DNA of 64,000 nt, taken from Maratus speciosus. Lineage: Eukaryota; Arthropoda; Arachnida; Araneae; Salticidae. The position numbers were made by a program, and so were the translations under genes. Under the pieces are notes generated by a model that was not told the DNA's origin, made no database searches, and saw only the letters and a list, made by a program, of their open reading frames with translations. Each line of letters starts with the position of its first letter. Position 1 is the first letter of the stretch. The stretch covers positions 16,199,701 to 16,263,700 of the forward strand of contig OZ010792.1 in NCBI GenBank assembly GCA_963932465.1, read 5' to 3'. This document shows positions 53,354-64,000 of the stretch, piece by piece.

Positions 53354-56300
53354 ACTAGCAAACCCCGCGGCTTTGCTCGCATAATATTTTAAATATGCCA
53401 AGTGATATTTATATGTCTAATTTTTATCAAAAGGTACTAACTAAATTTTTATTTTATTAAAAGGTAATATTTTATTTTATTAAAAGATACTTATTACTTT
53501 TAGGAATAATTCAAAAATTACTATTTAAAACACAGTTTGACTAAACATCATTATTACACTGTATTAGGCAGAAATGAGACTTAAATTAATAAAATGAAAT
53601 AAAACTAAATAAATGATAATTTAGAAAACATTTTGAAACTTTTATGCTCAATTAATACGCTCATTTCAGTATTCATTTGAAGTTTTGAATTTTTTAGAAA
53701 CCATCTTCTTTCATCTTAAAATTAACCATCATGTCGAATTCCAAGTCCTACCACCTCTCTCAACATAAAGGGCTATGTTGAAACAGGAACTGTCACCATT
53801 AATTTGTCAACATTAATTTTGAAATCGGTTTGTTATTTCCTAATATTCCACAGAAACGTAATTTAAAAAGCTTTTAAAGACCTTTTTTAGAACGTTTGTT
53901 GTTCCTGTGAACCCCAGGTGGTAGAATCACCGGCATAAAATATAGCCTGTGTAGGATCAAAGACTGTTACCACTGATTCGCAAATATTACTTTTATAATC
54001 GGTTTATATTCCCTGAAATTGCATAAAATCGTAATTTAGAACTTTTTTAGAATGCTTTTCGCACCTCCCCTTCGCTTCATCCCTTTTTAATTCGAATTTA
54101 TTTTCGACGTTCCTTTGAGGGCAATTATATTTTATAAGTAACTACCATGTCATATTTAAAGTTTCTAGCCTTTTCAGGATCACAGAAATCGCAATTTAGA
54201 AAGTTTTTAGCTCCTGCAATCCTCTGGTGGTAGTGGAAATGACATAAAATATAGCTTATGTTTGAGCAGGTTCTATCACCAAAATTTGTCATCATTATTT
54301 TTTTTTAATCGGTTTGGTAATTTATAAGTTTGCTTAAAAATTGTAATTTATAACGCTTTTCACTCACTTCATTTTTTTTAAATTTGGAATTTTCTTTCGA
54401 CTGTCCTTAGAAAGTAGTTGCATCTTGTAAGTAAATACCATGCCATACTTCAAAGTGTTAGACCCCTCAGTTGTGCAAAAAATGCAAATTAGAACATGTT
54501 TTGCTTTTGCAACCCTCAGATGTAGTAACAGCAACATAAAATATAACCTATGTTACAGCAGGGACTATCACCATTGATTTGCAACCATTACTTTTGAAAT
54601 AGCTTTGGTATTTCCTTAGATTGAGTAGAAATCGCAATTTAGAACGTTTTTAGGACGCTTTTCGCGCATTTTCACCCCTTTTTAAATTTCCAATTTTTTC
54701 CCTTTTTAAATTTCCAACTGTTCTAAAAGATCATTTATAGCTAATAAATTTGTACCTTGCCTAATTTTAAGTTGCTAGCCCCTACCGATCACAAAAATCG
54801 AAATTTAGAACGCTTTTTTGCTCCTGCAATGTCTTGGTGATAGTGATACCGACATAAAATAGCGTCTATGTTAGAGCAGAGGCTGTCAGCATCAATTTCC
54901 TACCATTACGTTTGAAATCAGATTCATTTTTCCTGAGATATTGCCAACAAATCGGCATCTAGAACGTTTTTAGAACGCTTTTCGCGCATTTTGCTCCTGC
55001 ATCTCCTCTGGGGTAGTGGAAACAGATATAAAATATAGCCTATCTTGGAGCAAGATCTGTCACCATCATTTTTACACCATTATATTTGAAGTCGGTTCAG
55101 TACTTCCTGAGATTGCATAGAAATCGCAATTTAGAAAGTTTTTTATAACGCTTTTTGCGCATTTTGACCCCCTTTTAAATTTCGATTTTTTTAGGAAATT
55201 TCCTTAGAGATCATTGATATCTTATTACTAACTACCATTCCAAATTTCACGATTCTAGGCCCTTCCGTAACTTAGAACCTTTTTTTGCTCCTGCACCCCC
55301 TTTGGGGTAGTGGCACCGACATAAAACATCGCCTATGTTGGAGCAAGGGTTTTCACCATCATTTTGACGCCATTATTTTTTAGATCGGTTTGGTATTTCC
55401 TGAGATTGTTTAGAAACCCCCATTAGAACGTTTTTTAGAACGCTTTTCGCGCATTTTCACTCCTTTTAAATTTCGAATTGTTTAAGAACTGTTCTTAGAA
55501 AACCTTTATATCTAATAAGTAGCTAATATTTCAAATTTCAGATTTCTAGGCCCTTCAGTAACACATAAATCGCATTTTTAGAAAGTTTTTTGCTCCTGCA
55601 CCCCCTTTGGGGTAGTGACACCGACATAAAACATAGCCTATCTTGGAGCAAGCGTTGTCACTATCATTTTGACACCAATATTTTTTAAATCGGTTTGGTA
55701 TTTCTTGAGATTGTGTAGAAATTACCATTTAGAACGTTTTTTAGAACGCTTTTTGTACATTTTCACCCCTTTTAAATTTCGAATTGTTTATGAACTGTTC
55801 TTAGATATCATTTATATCTTATAAGTAACTAATATTCAAAATTACATATTTCTAGGCCCTTCAGTAACGCTAAAATCGCATTTTTAGAACGTTTTTTGGT
55901 CCTACACCCCCTTTGGGGTAGTTGCACCGACATAAAACATAGCCTATCTTGGAGCAAGCGTTGTCACTATCATTTTGACACCAATATTTTTTAAATCGGT
56001 TTGGTATTTCCTGAGATTGTGTAGAAATTACCATTTAGAACGTTTTTTAGAACGCTTTTTGTACATTTTCACCCCTTTTAAATTTCGAATTGTTTATGAA
56101 CTGTTCTTAGATATCATTTATATCTTATAAGTAACTAATATTCAAAATTACATATTTCTAGGCCCTTCAGTAACGCTAAAATCGCATTTTTAGAACGTTT
56201 TTTGGTCCTACACCCCCTTTGGGGTAGTGACACCGACATAAAACATAGCCTATCTTGGAGCAAGCGTTGTCACTATCATTTTGACACCAATATTTTTTAA

Positions 56301-56990
56301 ATCGGTTTGGTATTTCCTGAGATTGTGTAGAAATTACCATTTAGAACGTTTTTTAGAACGCTTTTTGTACATTTTCACCCCTTTTAAATTTCGAATTGTT
56401 TATGAACTGTTCTTAGATATCATTTATATCTTATAAGTAACTAATATTCAAAATTACATATTTCTAGGCCCTTCAGTAACGCTAAAATCGCATTTTTAGA
56501 ACGTTTTTTGGTCCTACACCCCTTTGGGATAGTGGCACCGACATAAAACATAGCCTATCTTGGAGCAAGCGTTGTCACCATCATTTTGACACCAATACTT
56601 TTTAAATCGGTTTGGTATTTCCTGAGATTGTGCAGAAATTACCATTTAGGACGTTTTTTAGAACACTTTTTGTGCATTTTCAACCCTTTTAAATTTCGAA
56701 TTGTTTAAGAACTGTTCTTAGACATCATTTATATCTTATAAATAACTAATATTCAAAATTTCATATTTCTAAGCCCTTCAGTAACGTTAAAATCGTATTT
56801 TTAGAACGTTTTTTGCTCCTACACCCCCTTTGGGGTTATGGCACCGACATAAGATATAGCCTATGTTCTAAGTTGGACTAACACCATCATTTTGATACCA
56901 TTACTTTTGGAATCGGTTCGGTAGTTCCAGAGCTTATCTCCGACAAATAAACAATTTTTTCCTCTTTATAATAGGAGTATAGACAATATA
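53354..56990 (-). mobile_element. Helitron-like element F with 305-bp repeat array
   Basis: ACTAGCAAACCCCGCGGCTT at the left; minus reading ends with GCAAA.CC/GG.TTTGC hairpin and CTAGT. Eleven repeat units keyed by GG..TAGTG and ACCGACATAAAA (near 53921, 54227, 54525, 54835, 55009, 55308, 55610, 55916, 56221, 56526, 56834). Period is about 305 bp except one unit of about 175 bp. The central units (55.6-56.5 kb) are almost identical and the outer ones diverged. Right edge has CTCTTTATAATAGGAGTATAG. Non-coding. Confidence 0.8.
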
Positions 56991-57672
56991 ATACAAAATA
57001 TTAAGCTTCTACGTTACTTAGTTTTGGAAATAAGATGCGCGCAATGCCAAAAATATCTGTTTTGCGAAAAAATAATTTAAAGTTCAAGTTTACCTCGAAT
57101 TGGATAGGTATCGCGCCACATATTTTATCACAAAAACGGTTTTAATAGGTCATATTTATTTCCTTTTAAAGTTTTGTAACGTGTCTTTCTTTAATAATAT
57201 ACAAAAAAAGTTTTTTAACTTTTGAAAAAGCTTTAAGGTGATTTCATCCCTTAAACACTAGCGATAATATGAAAAAAGTATTGAGGTCATATTCGGTTTT
57301 CTCTACCCCAAATTACTGAAGATCGATTTTTCTCGTTAAAGAAACAAACAAAAAGTTTCTTTTTGTTGTTGTTGGCTAATGTTGTCAATAGTCCCGTGTC
57401 ACAGCAATAAATTGTCTTCAATGAAAATATTGATGACAGATCTATTCGTGAGGTAAAATATTTCTGACACACACATTTGAGTGCAATGGTATTCAATGTG
57501 AAAATGTTTCTAATCAATGAATTTATATATCCTTCCAACAAGACATTCTTTTTCAATTGATTGGACTAGCGAATTACTTCACTTCTTTACAATCATCCAT
57601 TATTTTATTACAGTTTTTAACACTTTGAAAAGGGGTTATGAATTCGGTTCGTCTGTCCCTGCTCTAACTAAA
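56991..57672. other. Nothing recognised
   Basis: The minus ORF at 57287-57556 is Asn/Lys/Ile-rich and unsupported. Confidence 0.5.
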
Positions 57673-57967
57673 TATAGTCATATTTAAAAATAGCAAATAA
57701 AGCCTTTGTGTAACAATATTAAAAAGCAGAAAAACCAACGTTTAAAAATGCACAAATAATACATGAAAAGCAGCAAAAAGCTGTTTCGAATCTACTAGCG
57801 AGATTCTTCTTCAGTGCAAGATAGGGAAAAAAGAACAGCGTGCTAGAAAAAGCAAGGCTGAGCAAAATGATAGATAGACCGTAATGGGTATATAAGCTTG
57901 CGCGTCTCTGTCTATCATTTTTCTCAACCTTGCTTTTTCTAGCACGCGGTTCCTTTTCCCCTATCTT

Positions 57968-58012
57968 GCACTGAAGAAGAATCTCGCTAGTAGATTCGAA
58001 ACAGCTGTTTGC
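57968..58012 (+). ncRNA. Hammerhead-like core, K copy 2
   Basis: Same arrangement as 33189-33233: GCA, CTGAAGA, GAATCT-loop-AGATTC, GAAACAGCTGTT, TGC. The stems are preserved; the one change is in the loop (CGCTAGT against CGTTAGT). Catalysis untested. Confidence 0.3.
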
Positions 58013-58062
58013 TGCTTTTCATGTATTATTTGTGCATTTTTAAACGTTGGTTTTTCTGCTTT

Positions 58063-59560
58063 GTATCTCACAGGCTATCAAAGCCTGAGAGCTAATGTGC
58101 CCGCCCGTTCTGTATGTATGTATGTACGTAACGCGATAACTCTTGATAAAAACATCCGATTTGCTTCAAAAAAATTTTCTAGGTTCATTTTGATAAGGCG
58201 CTTCCCTGATTAGTTTTGGGAGTTCATTGGTTAAGGATAAAGGGGGAAAAACGGGTTAGTCCAACCCTTTAATTCAGATAAATGGGTTTTTCATGCAAAT
58301 CATCCGATTTGCTCCGAATTTGGTATACCGGTATATTATGTTAAGGAACTTCCCTGATTAGTTTTGGGGGTTCATTGGTTAAGGATAAAGGGGGAAAAGG
58401 GGGGTTAGTTCACCCCCTTAATTCAGATAAATGGGTTTTTCATGCAGAATCATTCGATTTGCTCCGAATTTGGTATACCGGTTTATTATGTTAAGGAACT
58501 TCCCTGATTAGTTTTGGGGGTTCATTGGTTAAGGATAAAGGGGGAAAAGGAGGGTTAGTCCACCCCCTTAATTCAGATAAATGGGTTTTTCATGCAGAAT
58601 CGTTCGATTTGCTCCGAATTTGGTATACCGGTTTATTATGTTAAGGAACTTCCCTCATTAGTTTTGGGGGTTCATTGGTTAAGGATAAAGGGGGAAGGGG
58701 GGGTTAGTCCACCCCTTTTAATTCAGATAAATGGGTTTTTCATGCAGAATGATTCGATTTGCTCCGAATTTGGTATACCGGTTTATTATGTTAAGGAACT
58801 TCCCTGACTAGTTTTGGAGGATCATTGGTTAAGGATAAAGGGGGGGAAACGGGGTTAGTCCATATCCCTTAATTCAGATAAATGGGTTTTTCATGCAGAA
58901 TCATTCGATTTGCCCCGAATTTGGTATACCGGTTTATTATGTTAAGGAACTTCCCTGATTATTTTTGGGGGTTCACTGGTTAAGGATAAAGGGGGAAAAG
59001 GGAGGTTAGCCCGCCCCTTTTAATTTAGATAAATGCGTTTTTCATGCAGAATGATTCGATTTGCTCCGAAGTTGGTATATCGGTTTATTATGTTAAGGGA
59101 CTTACCTGATTAGTTTTGGGGTTCATTGGTTAAGGATAAAGGAGGAAGGGGGGCTAGTACACCCACCTTAATTTATATAAACGGGTTTTTCATGCAGAAT
59201 TATTCGCTTTGCTCCAAATTTGGTATACCGGTTTATTATGTTAAGGAGCTTCCCTGATTCGTTTTGGAGATTCATTGGTTAAGGATAAAGGGGGGCTGGT
59301 CCACCCCCTTAATTTAGATAAATGTTTCTTTTTGCAGGATTATTCGATTTGCTCCAAATTTGGTATACCGGTTTATTATGATAAGGAGCTTCCCTGATTA
59401 GATTTGGAGGTTCACTGGTTAAGTATAAAGAGGGAAACGGGGGCTAATTCCCCTTCACTTATTTTTTTGAGGGGCATTATTCTTTAAAATAAGAATATAA
59501 TATACAATTAGTGTGAATAGCCTGTGAGCTGCATGCCATCAGTTTAGCTGGGCACCTTTC
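58063..59560. mobile_element. Tandem-repeat element J (150-bp units)
   Basis: Subterminal inverted words (AGCTAATGTGCCCGCC near 58090 and AGTTTAGCTGGGCACC near 59540; CTCACAGGCTATC and AATAGCCTGTGAG) enclose eight units of exactly or nearly 150 bp keyed by TTTGGTATACCGGTTTATTA (58321, 58471, 58621, 58771, 58922, 59072, 59221, 59361). GTATGTATGTATGTAC and GATAACTCTTGA precede the array, a layout like the Helitron-like elements above. Non-coding. Confidence 0.75.
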
Positions 59561-59581
59561 TTTTTTATTAATAGTCATATT

Positions 59582-60186
59582 GCCATGAAATTGATATATG
59601 CAATTATGGTTTACTATGGCATGTTCGGTATTGAACACGAAGTGTGTAGCATTTACAGTTCATCTACAGCGACACTTAGAAGAATTCCGTTACATTGCAG
59701 CCTATGGGAATAAATCGTTTACGGTGTATTTTAATGATATTACACTATTTTGAGCATATTGAAATCGATATATATCACTGAGGGGTACTAGAAGATGCTT
59801 ACTATAGAATTGAGTGTGCATAGATTTTATCTTTCATTTACACGGACGCACAAAAGAATTTGGCTATAAAGTAAAAAATGAACAGTTATTGAACAACTAT
59901 TGAAAACTACTAACAATAATTGTTGGAAGTGCATTATCAGTTGCGCTATGCGCTTTTAAATTTAACAATTATTTAAGTATTACTTGGTGTTTATGAATTT
60001 TATAGATCATGTACAGGACCGAACAAAATTTCTGAACAAGATACTTTTATTCACGAAAATTTCTGAATGGAAATTTTCAACTGTCGTCAACGCGTTTAAT
60101 TGAACTAACTTATAGAATACAATGTTATATCCATAGAACATATACTAGGTTGCACAAACAATCTCATATTTCCTCGACTATTCATG
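59582..60186. other. Nothing recognised
   Basis: AT-rich, no termini or genes seen. Confidence 0.5.
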
Positions 60187-60192
60187 CTAATG

Positions 60193-60354
60193 CATAGCTG
60201 CGAACTTGTACGGATTTTTGCTACCACTAAAATTTAATAGAAAATTTTGCCTAATTCAATCGCCGAATTGCAGTAAATTTTGATAATTAAATAAAGCAGA
60301 AATTTCTGTTAAATTTTAGTAGCAGCAAAAATCCGTACAAGTTGGCAGCTATGC
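60193..60354. mobile_element. Short MITE with 6-bp TSD
   Basis: CATAGCTGCGAACTTGTACG and GTACAAGTTGGCAGCTATG ends; flanks CTAATG and CTAATA differ by one base. Family of 16035-16183. Arms contain TTTTTGCTACCACTAAAATT and its mirror. Confidence 0.85.
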
Positions 60355-60435
60355 TAATAGCAGAAATTTGGTTTTCAAATGGGTTATGGTTAATCGTTTT
60401 CCAAACTTTTCATTTATACATTATCTTTTACCTTA

Positions 60436-62316
60436 TAGCCCAGTGATTAGGGAGTTGAATTCGGAAATAATTAAGGGAAAGCTGGAAATTGTTTTAACCC
60501 CGTCAGTTTAGGTCGAGAATGAATATACTACGTTTAGCCCCTCGTACTAGGTGTGATTTATAGACAAAAAACACGTTTTTTTTAAATACCATAACACTAT
60601 CTCGAAATCACTAACTTTTTCAAAAACATTGTCAATCAATATGTTGTAGAGCTTGAAATTCTGAATAAAATGAGTACCTACACTTAATACTTTTGTTGAA
60701 TATTAAGGTCAAAATTCTACTTTAAAGTTTTAGCCCGTGGTCAGAGGGTTGAACTCAGAATTAATTAGTGGAAAACTGGAAATCATTTTCATCCCTTCAG
60801 ATTAGGTCTAAAATGAATATTCTATGTTTTCCCCCCTCGTACCAAGTGAGCGTTAGGAAATATGTACGTATTTACATTCGATAAACATGTTTTTCCTTAA
60901 TATTTTTAACAATATCTCAAAATAGTTAATTCTATCAAAAACATTGTCAATGTAAATGTTGTAGAGCTTAAAATTCTGAATAAAATGAGTACCCACATTA
61001 GTATTTTTGTTCAAAATTAAGGTCGCGAATCTAATTTCAAAATTTTTCCTTAATCGCTAATCAAGAGCTTGAAGTCCGGAGAGACCAAGTTACCTAAGAA
61101 TATCTCAAAACAGCTAAGTTTATCAAAAACATTGTCAGTATAAATGTTGTAGAACATAATATTCTGAAGAAAATGAGCACTCACATTAATATATTTGTTC
61201 AAAATTAAGGTCGCAATTCCATTTCAAAATTTTGCCTTAATCACTAATCAAGAGCTTCAAGATAGGAGAGACCAGATTACCTTAACAATATCTCAAAATA
61301 TCTAACTATATCAAAATATTGCCAATACAAATGTTGTAGAACTTAAAATTCTGAATAAAATGAATATTCACATTAATATTTTTGTTCAAAGTTAAGGTCA
61401 CAATTTCAGATATTGTGGAAAATACTAAAGAAAAACATGTTTTTCGAATGAAAAGTGTACATATTTCCTAACGCTCACTTAGTACGAAGAGGAAAACATA
61501 GAATATTCATTTTAGACCTAGTCTGAAGGGATTAAAATGATTTCCAGTTTTCCCCTAATTAATTCTGAGTTCAACCCTCTGACCACGGGGCTAAAACTTT
61601 AAAGTAGAATTTTGACCTTAATATTCAACAAAAGTATTAAGTGTAGGTACTCATTTTATTCAGAATTTTTAGCTCTACAACATTTGTATTATATTTCAAA
61701 TGAAAATCAAAGTTCCAATTATTTTTGCTTAAAAGGCGCAAAGACCAACTTAGTGAAAAAGATTCCATGCCGGCAATCGAACCCGGGCCATCAGTATAGC
61801 GCACTGATGTTCTACCGTCTAAACCACATGGAACGATACCCAGCCTGGAACTTCTCACTATTACAAGTTGGCAAGGCTACAAGCGCAGCACAAGATGGAA
61901 TATTTTCCGTGAGCCACCAACATGGGGCAAACACAGACACTTAATTAAATCCAGCATCGATTGAATCTATATTAATATTTGGAAATTTTTCCAGAGAGAA
62001 ACAATTTGAAATTTGATTTTCATTTGAAATATTGTATTCAAGGCGAGTGTTTCTCTCTGGAAAAATTTCCAAATATTAACATTTGTATTGACAATGTTTT
62101 CGAAAAGGTTAGTGATTTCGAGATATTGTTATGGTATTTAAAAAAGACGTGTTTTTTTACTATAAATCAATGCATAATTCCTAACGCTCACCTAGTGCGA
62201 GGGGGAAAACGTAGCATATTCATTCTAGACCTAAACTGGAGGGATTAAAACAATTTCCAGCTTTCCCCTAATTAGTTCCGAATTGGGCCTTTTTTTGCTC
62301 CCCTACCACTGGGCTA
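60436..62316. mobile_element. Nested palindromic element, TTA-flanked
   Basis: TAGCCCAGTGATTAGGGAG is mirrored by CTACCACTGGGCTA, with TTA on both sides, which would suit a PIF/Harbinger 3-bp target. A second pair, TAGCCCGTGGTCAGAGGGTT (60732) and AACCCTCTGACCACGGGGCT (to about 61593), lies inside. Between are about four units of roughly 185 bp keyed by AAACATTGTCAAT and TGTTGTAGA. The right arm holds a tRNA-derived insert and a local foldback (61975-62070). No transposase. Confidence 0.75.
61765..61831 (-). mobile_element. tRNA-derived SINE head or pseudo-tRNA
   Basis: The minus strand shows an A-box-like TGGTTTAGACGG, an anticodon-arm-like ATCAGT-GCGCTAT-ACTGAT and a B-box GGTTCGATTGC, in tRNA order and spacing. 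Acceptor pairing is poor, so not a working tRNA. Sequence beyond it to about 61930 may be the SINE flank. It disrupts the right arm of the surrounding palindrome. Confidence 0.6.
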
Positions 62317-62396
62317 TTAGTAAACTGTGAAGTTTTGTTATAGTATTGATAATGTGTTGAAAAGTGTTTCATAATCTATGCTGTACCAGGGTTCGC

Positions 62397-62567
62397 GCGA
62401 GTTAGGCAATTTTTTTAGAAGAACAAGTAGTATTTTGTTATAGAAAAAAAAAATCTAGGTTAAATTCACGATATTTCGCTTTCTTTTAATAAGAGATTCT
62501 CTTTAAGAAAATACTGGAGCCGAAGGATTTTGTGGTCTGCAAAATTTCAGGAACAGTACGAACCCTG
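62397..62567. mobile_element. MITE with CAGGGTTCG ends
   Basis: CAGGGTTCGCGCGAG and GTACGAACCCTG; in inverse orientation the same family as 20802-20976. Inner AAATACTGGAGCC and AATAAGAGATTCTC. Confidence 0.75.
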
Positions 62568-62639
62568 TTTACGCGTGTTTTTAACCATTTGGAAAAATGG
62601 TTATTGTCCTCTGTCAGGGTAGGAAATCAAAAACATATC

Positions 62640-63010
62640 TGAAGCGCTTTATTGGCTGAATCCGCATTTTATTCATTTTCTGATTGGTCTATACAGTAAT
62701 CTGTATTTTCCCTTTACTTTCGACTGAGATGGATACTTCTGTTGCCACTATGACAAAAAAGTAATAAAAACTACAAAAAAAAATTAATAACTCAGAAACA
62801 AATTGAGATACAGCTTTCAAACAAATTGCATTTAAAAGTACATTTTTTTCCTCTATACGACGGTGTAAAAAGTAATATTGTGGGATGTTTAGAAGTTTAA
62901 GAATGAAATTTCATTTAAAATGGATCCAAGAATATTAATCTTTAATCCATGGTGTACTTAATGTATGACCAGCTCCGTAGAAGTTTAAAAATTTACAGTA
63001 CCGAAAAATG
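62640..63010. repeat. Dispersed repeat family R1, copy 3
   Basis: Parallels 1366-1620 in the same direction: TTTACTTTC, TTGTTGCCAC, AATTGAGATACAGCTTT, TTGCATTTAAAAG, ACGACGGTGTAAAAA, GATGTTTAGAAGT. Confidence 0.65.
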
Positions 63011-63329
63011 TAATCCATGGCGCGCGTAATATATGATCAACTCCGTGCGATTTTTTATGTCTTAAATTTTAGTTTTTAAAAAAAATCATTTTCCAAATGG
63101 TCATTGTAACTTGTTAAATTGCATTTTTTTTTAATTCTTTTCTTGTTTTAAATTGTGGCGTAAATATTTTGACGTAGTGTGACGTAAATTTCTCTAGTAA
63201 AGAAAGTATTCCATTTCTATATTTTTATTAATATATTGCTTTTAAAGTTTTAAACGTTTTTAATTACTCATTATCTGTGACAAATCAATAGTTTGTGTTT
63301 TACATTAAGGAAAATTATTTTTTAGCTCT

Positions 63330-63600
63330 GTGATGTAGTTATTGTATCCTAATATTCAAATGAGAAAGCATTCGTGCACACTGAATTCCTTCAAATATCT
63401 CGGCATATTCTATATTAATCAGACATTTGCCTTACGTTACGCCTAGTTAACGTTTCAGTTCCCATCGAAGCGAATGATGATACACTTCACGAATAGAATA
63501 ATTAAATATTCCGTGTTCAGAATGTCTTAGAATAACCTAACATTCTGTGTTCACAAACTATTATCTTTCGCCGTGTTAAATTAAATACATCATCTTGCAA
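63330..63600. repeat. Dispersed repeat family R2, copy 2
   Basis: Collinear with 33950-34170 at several short blocks. Function unknown. Confidence 0.45.
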
Positions 63601-64000
63601 TCTTTGATTTTCATTATCATTACAGTCGAATGTATCACGAAAATACTGTCTGACTTTATATCTTATTTACACATAATAAGACGGGAATTTTTAAAGTCTA
63701 ATTATTATTTTCATTTAATAAATTTAATCTTTTTCAGACAAGTTTTCTTATGAAAGTATGATTACTATAAGCCACAAACTAATTATTTTATATATATGAA
63801 CGCCCATTACATTACAAAAATATTTGTTTTTATTGTGACGTAATCTTTTCTATAAGGGAAATGTTATCTCATTTGGATATTATTTAACGAAACATTCCCG
63901 AAAGAATTTCGTAGAATTTCAATTATTAACCAACTATTCTAAATAAGGAGGTCATAGTTTCCCACTACTGTTAGTATTTTGTTAGATTTATAATGTATTC
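63601..64000. other. AT-rich end of window, nothing recognised
   Basis: No ORF or repeat ends seen. Confidence 0.55.

Larger units (their letters stand above)
57685..59570. mobile_element. Retroposed palindrome K, copy 2, with nested array
   Basis: Shares the outer sequence AGCAAATAAAGCCTTTGTG and AAAAAGCAGAAAAACCAACG and the palindromic arms of 32915-33287. ATAGTCATATT flanks it at 57674-57684 and 59571-59581 (11 bp). Element J is inserted in the right arm at CTGCTTT. Confidence 0.75.

Noticed and set aside
57287..57556. 89-codon minus-strand ORF
   Set aside because: Asn/Lys/Ile-rich as expected by chance; no family resemblance.
58300..59480. CRISPR-like periodic array
   Set aside because: Units are 150 bp and repeat throughout, with no short repeat plus unique spacer pattern; eukaryotic context.
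61765..61831. Functional tRNA gene
   Set aside because: A- and B-box and anticodon-like arm are present but acceptor pairing is poor and there is no standard terminator; fits a SINE head or pseudo-tRNA.

Overview
Kind of DNA. The window is AT-rich, intron/intergenic-type animal DNA. I see no intact host gene, rRNA or functional tRNA gene, no CRISPR array and no bacterial-style gene layout. What can be supported is a dense, nested collection of transposable elements. The mix is Tc1/mariner, Tigger/pogo and piggyBac relics, hAT-type MITEs with 8-bp target duplications, Helitron-like elements packed with tandem repeats, tRNA-derived SINEs and foldback elements. With the low GC, this suggests a large arthropod genome, perhaps an arachnid. 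The species guess is an inference from repeat style and is weak.

Layout. 1-3.9 kb: mostly plain AT-rich DNA with one dispersed repeat and one short MITE. 3.9-6.0 and 13.6-16.0 kb: two copies of a 2.1-kb element with about 610-bp terminal inverted repeats (TIRs) and perfect 8-bp target duplications. The second copy has an intact 263-codon ORF, the best protein-coding call in the window. 10.1-13.3 kb: three Helitron-like tandem-repeat elements, one inserted in another. 16-31 kb: a MITE field, with two degraded piggyBac elements, a mariner relic and many TTAA-flanked MITEs of about 200 bp. 31-39.8 kb: a Tc1 relic, a retroposed palindrome (33 kb), quiet DNA and a Tc1/mariner-type element. 39.8-45 kb: a fourth Helitron-like element, a nearly perfect 1,122-bp palindrome and a SINE lodged in a tandem triplication. 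45-49.6 kb: Tigger relics and MITEs. 49.7-57 kb: two large ACTAG-ended tandem-repeat elements (units about 153 and 305 bp). 57.7-59.6 kb: a second retroposed palindrome containing a 150-bp-period array. 60.2-62.6 kb: nested palindromes with a tRNA-derived insert. The rest is quiet.

How the parts relate. (1) At least twenty MITEs of about 150-240 bp with different ends (TTAA, 8-bp, 6-bp and other target types) share the same internal design: an inner CACCAG/CTGGTG-like inverted pair around an A/T core with a CTTATTTAAT-like centre. This is the most system-like pattern here. (2) The tandem-repeat elements all carry an ACTAG/CTAGT terminus beside a small hairpin, so they look like one Helitron-like lineage with interchangeable repeat cargo. 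(3) The palindromes at 33 and 57.7 kb have 11-13-bp target duplications and a hammerhead-ribozyme-like core, which suggests a Penelope/retrozyme-type origin. (4) Several nested insertions can be dated relative to each other because an uninterrupted copy survives in the same window.
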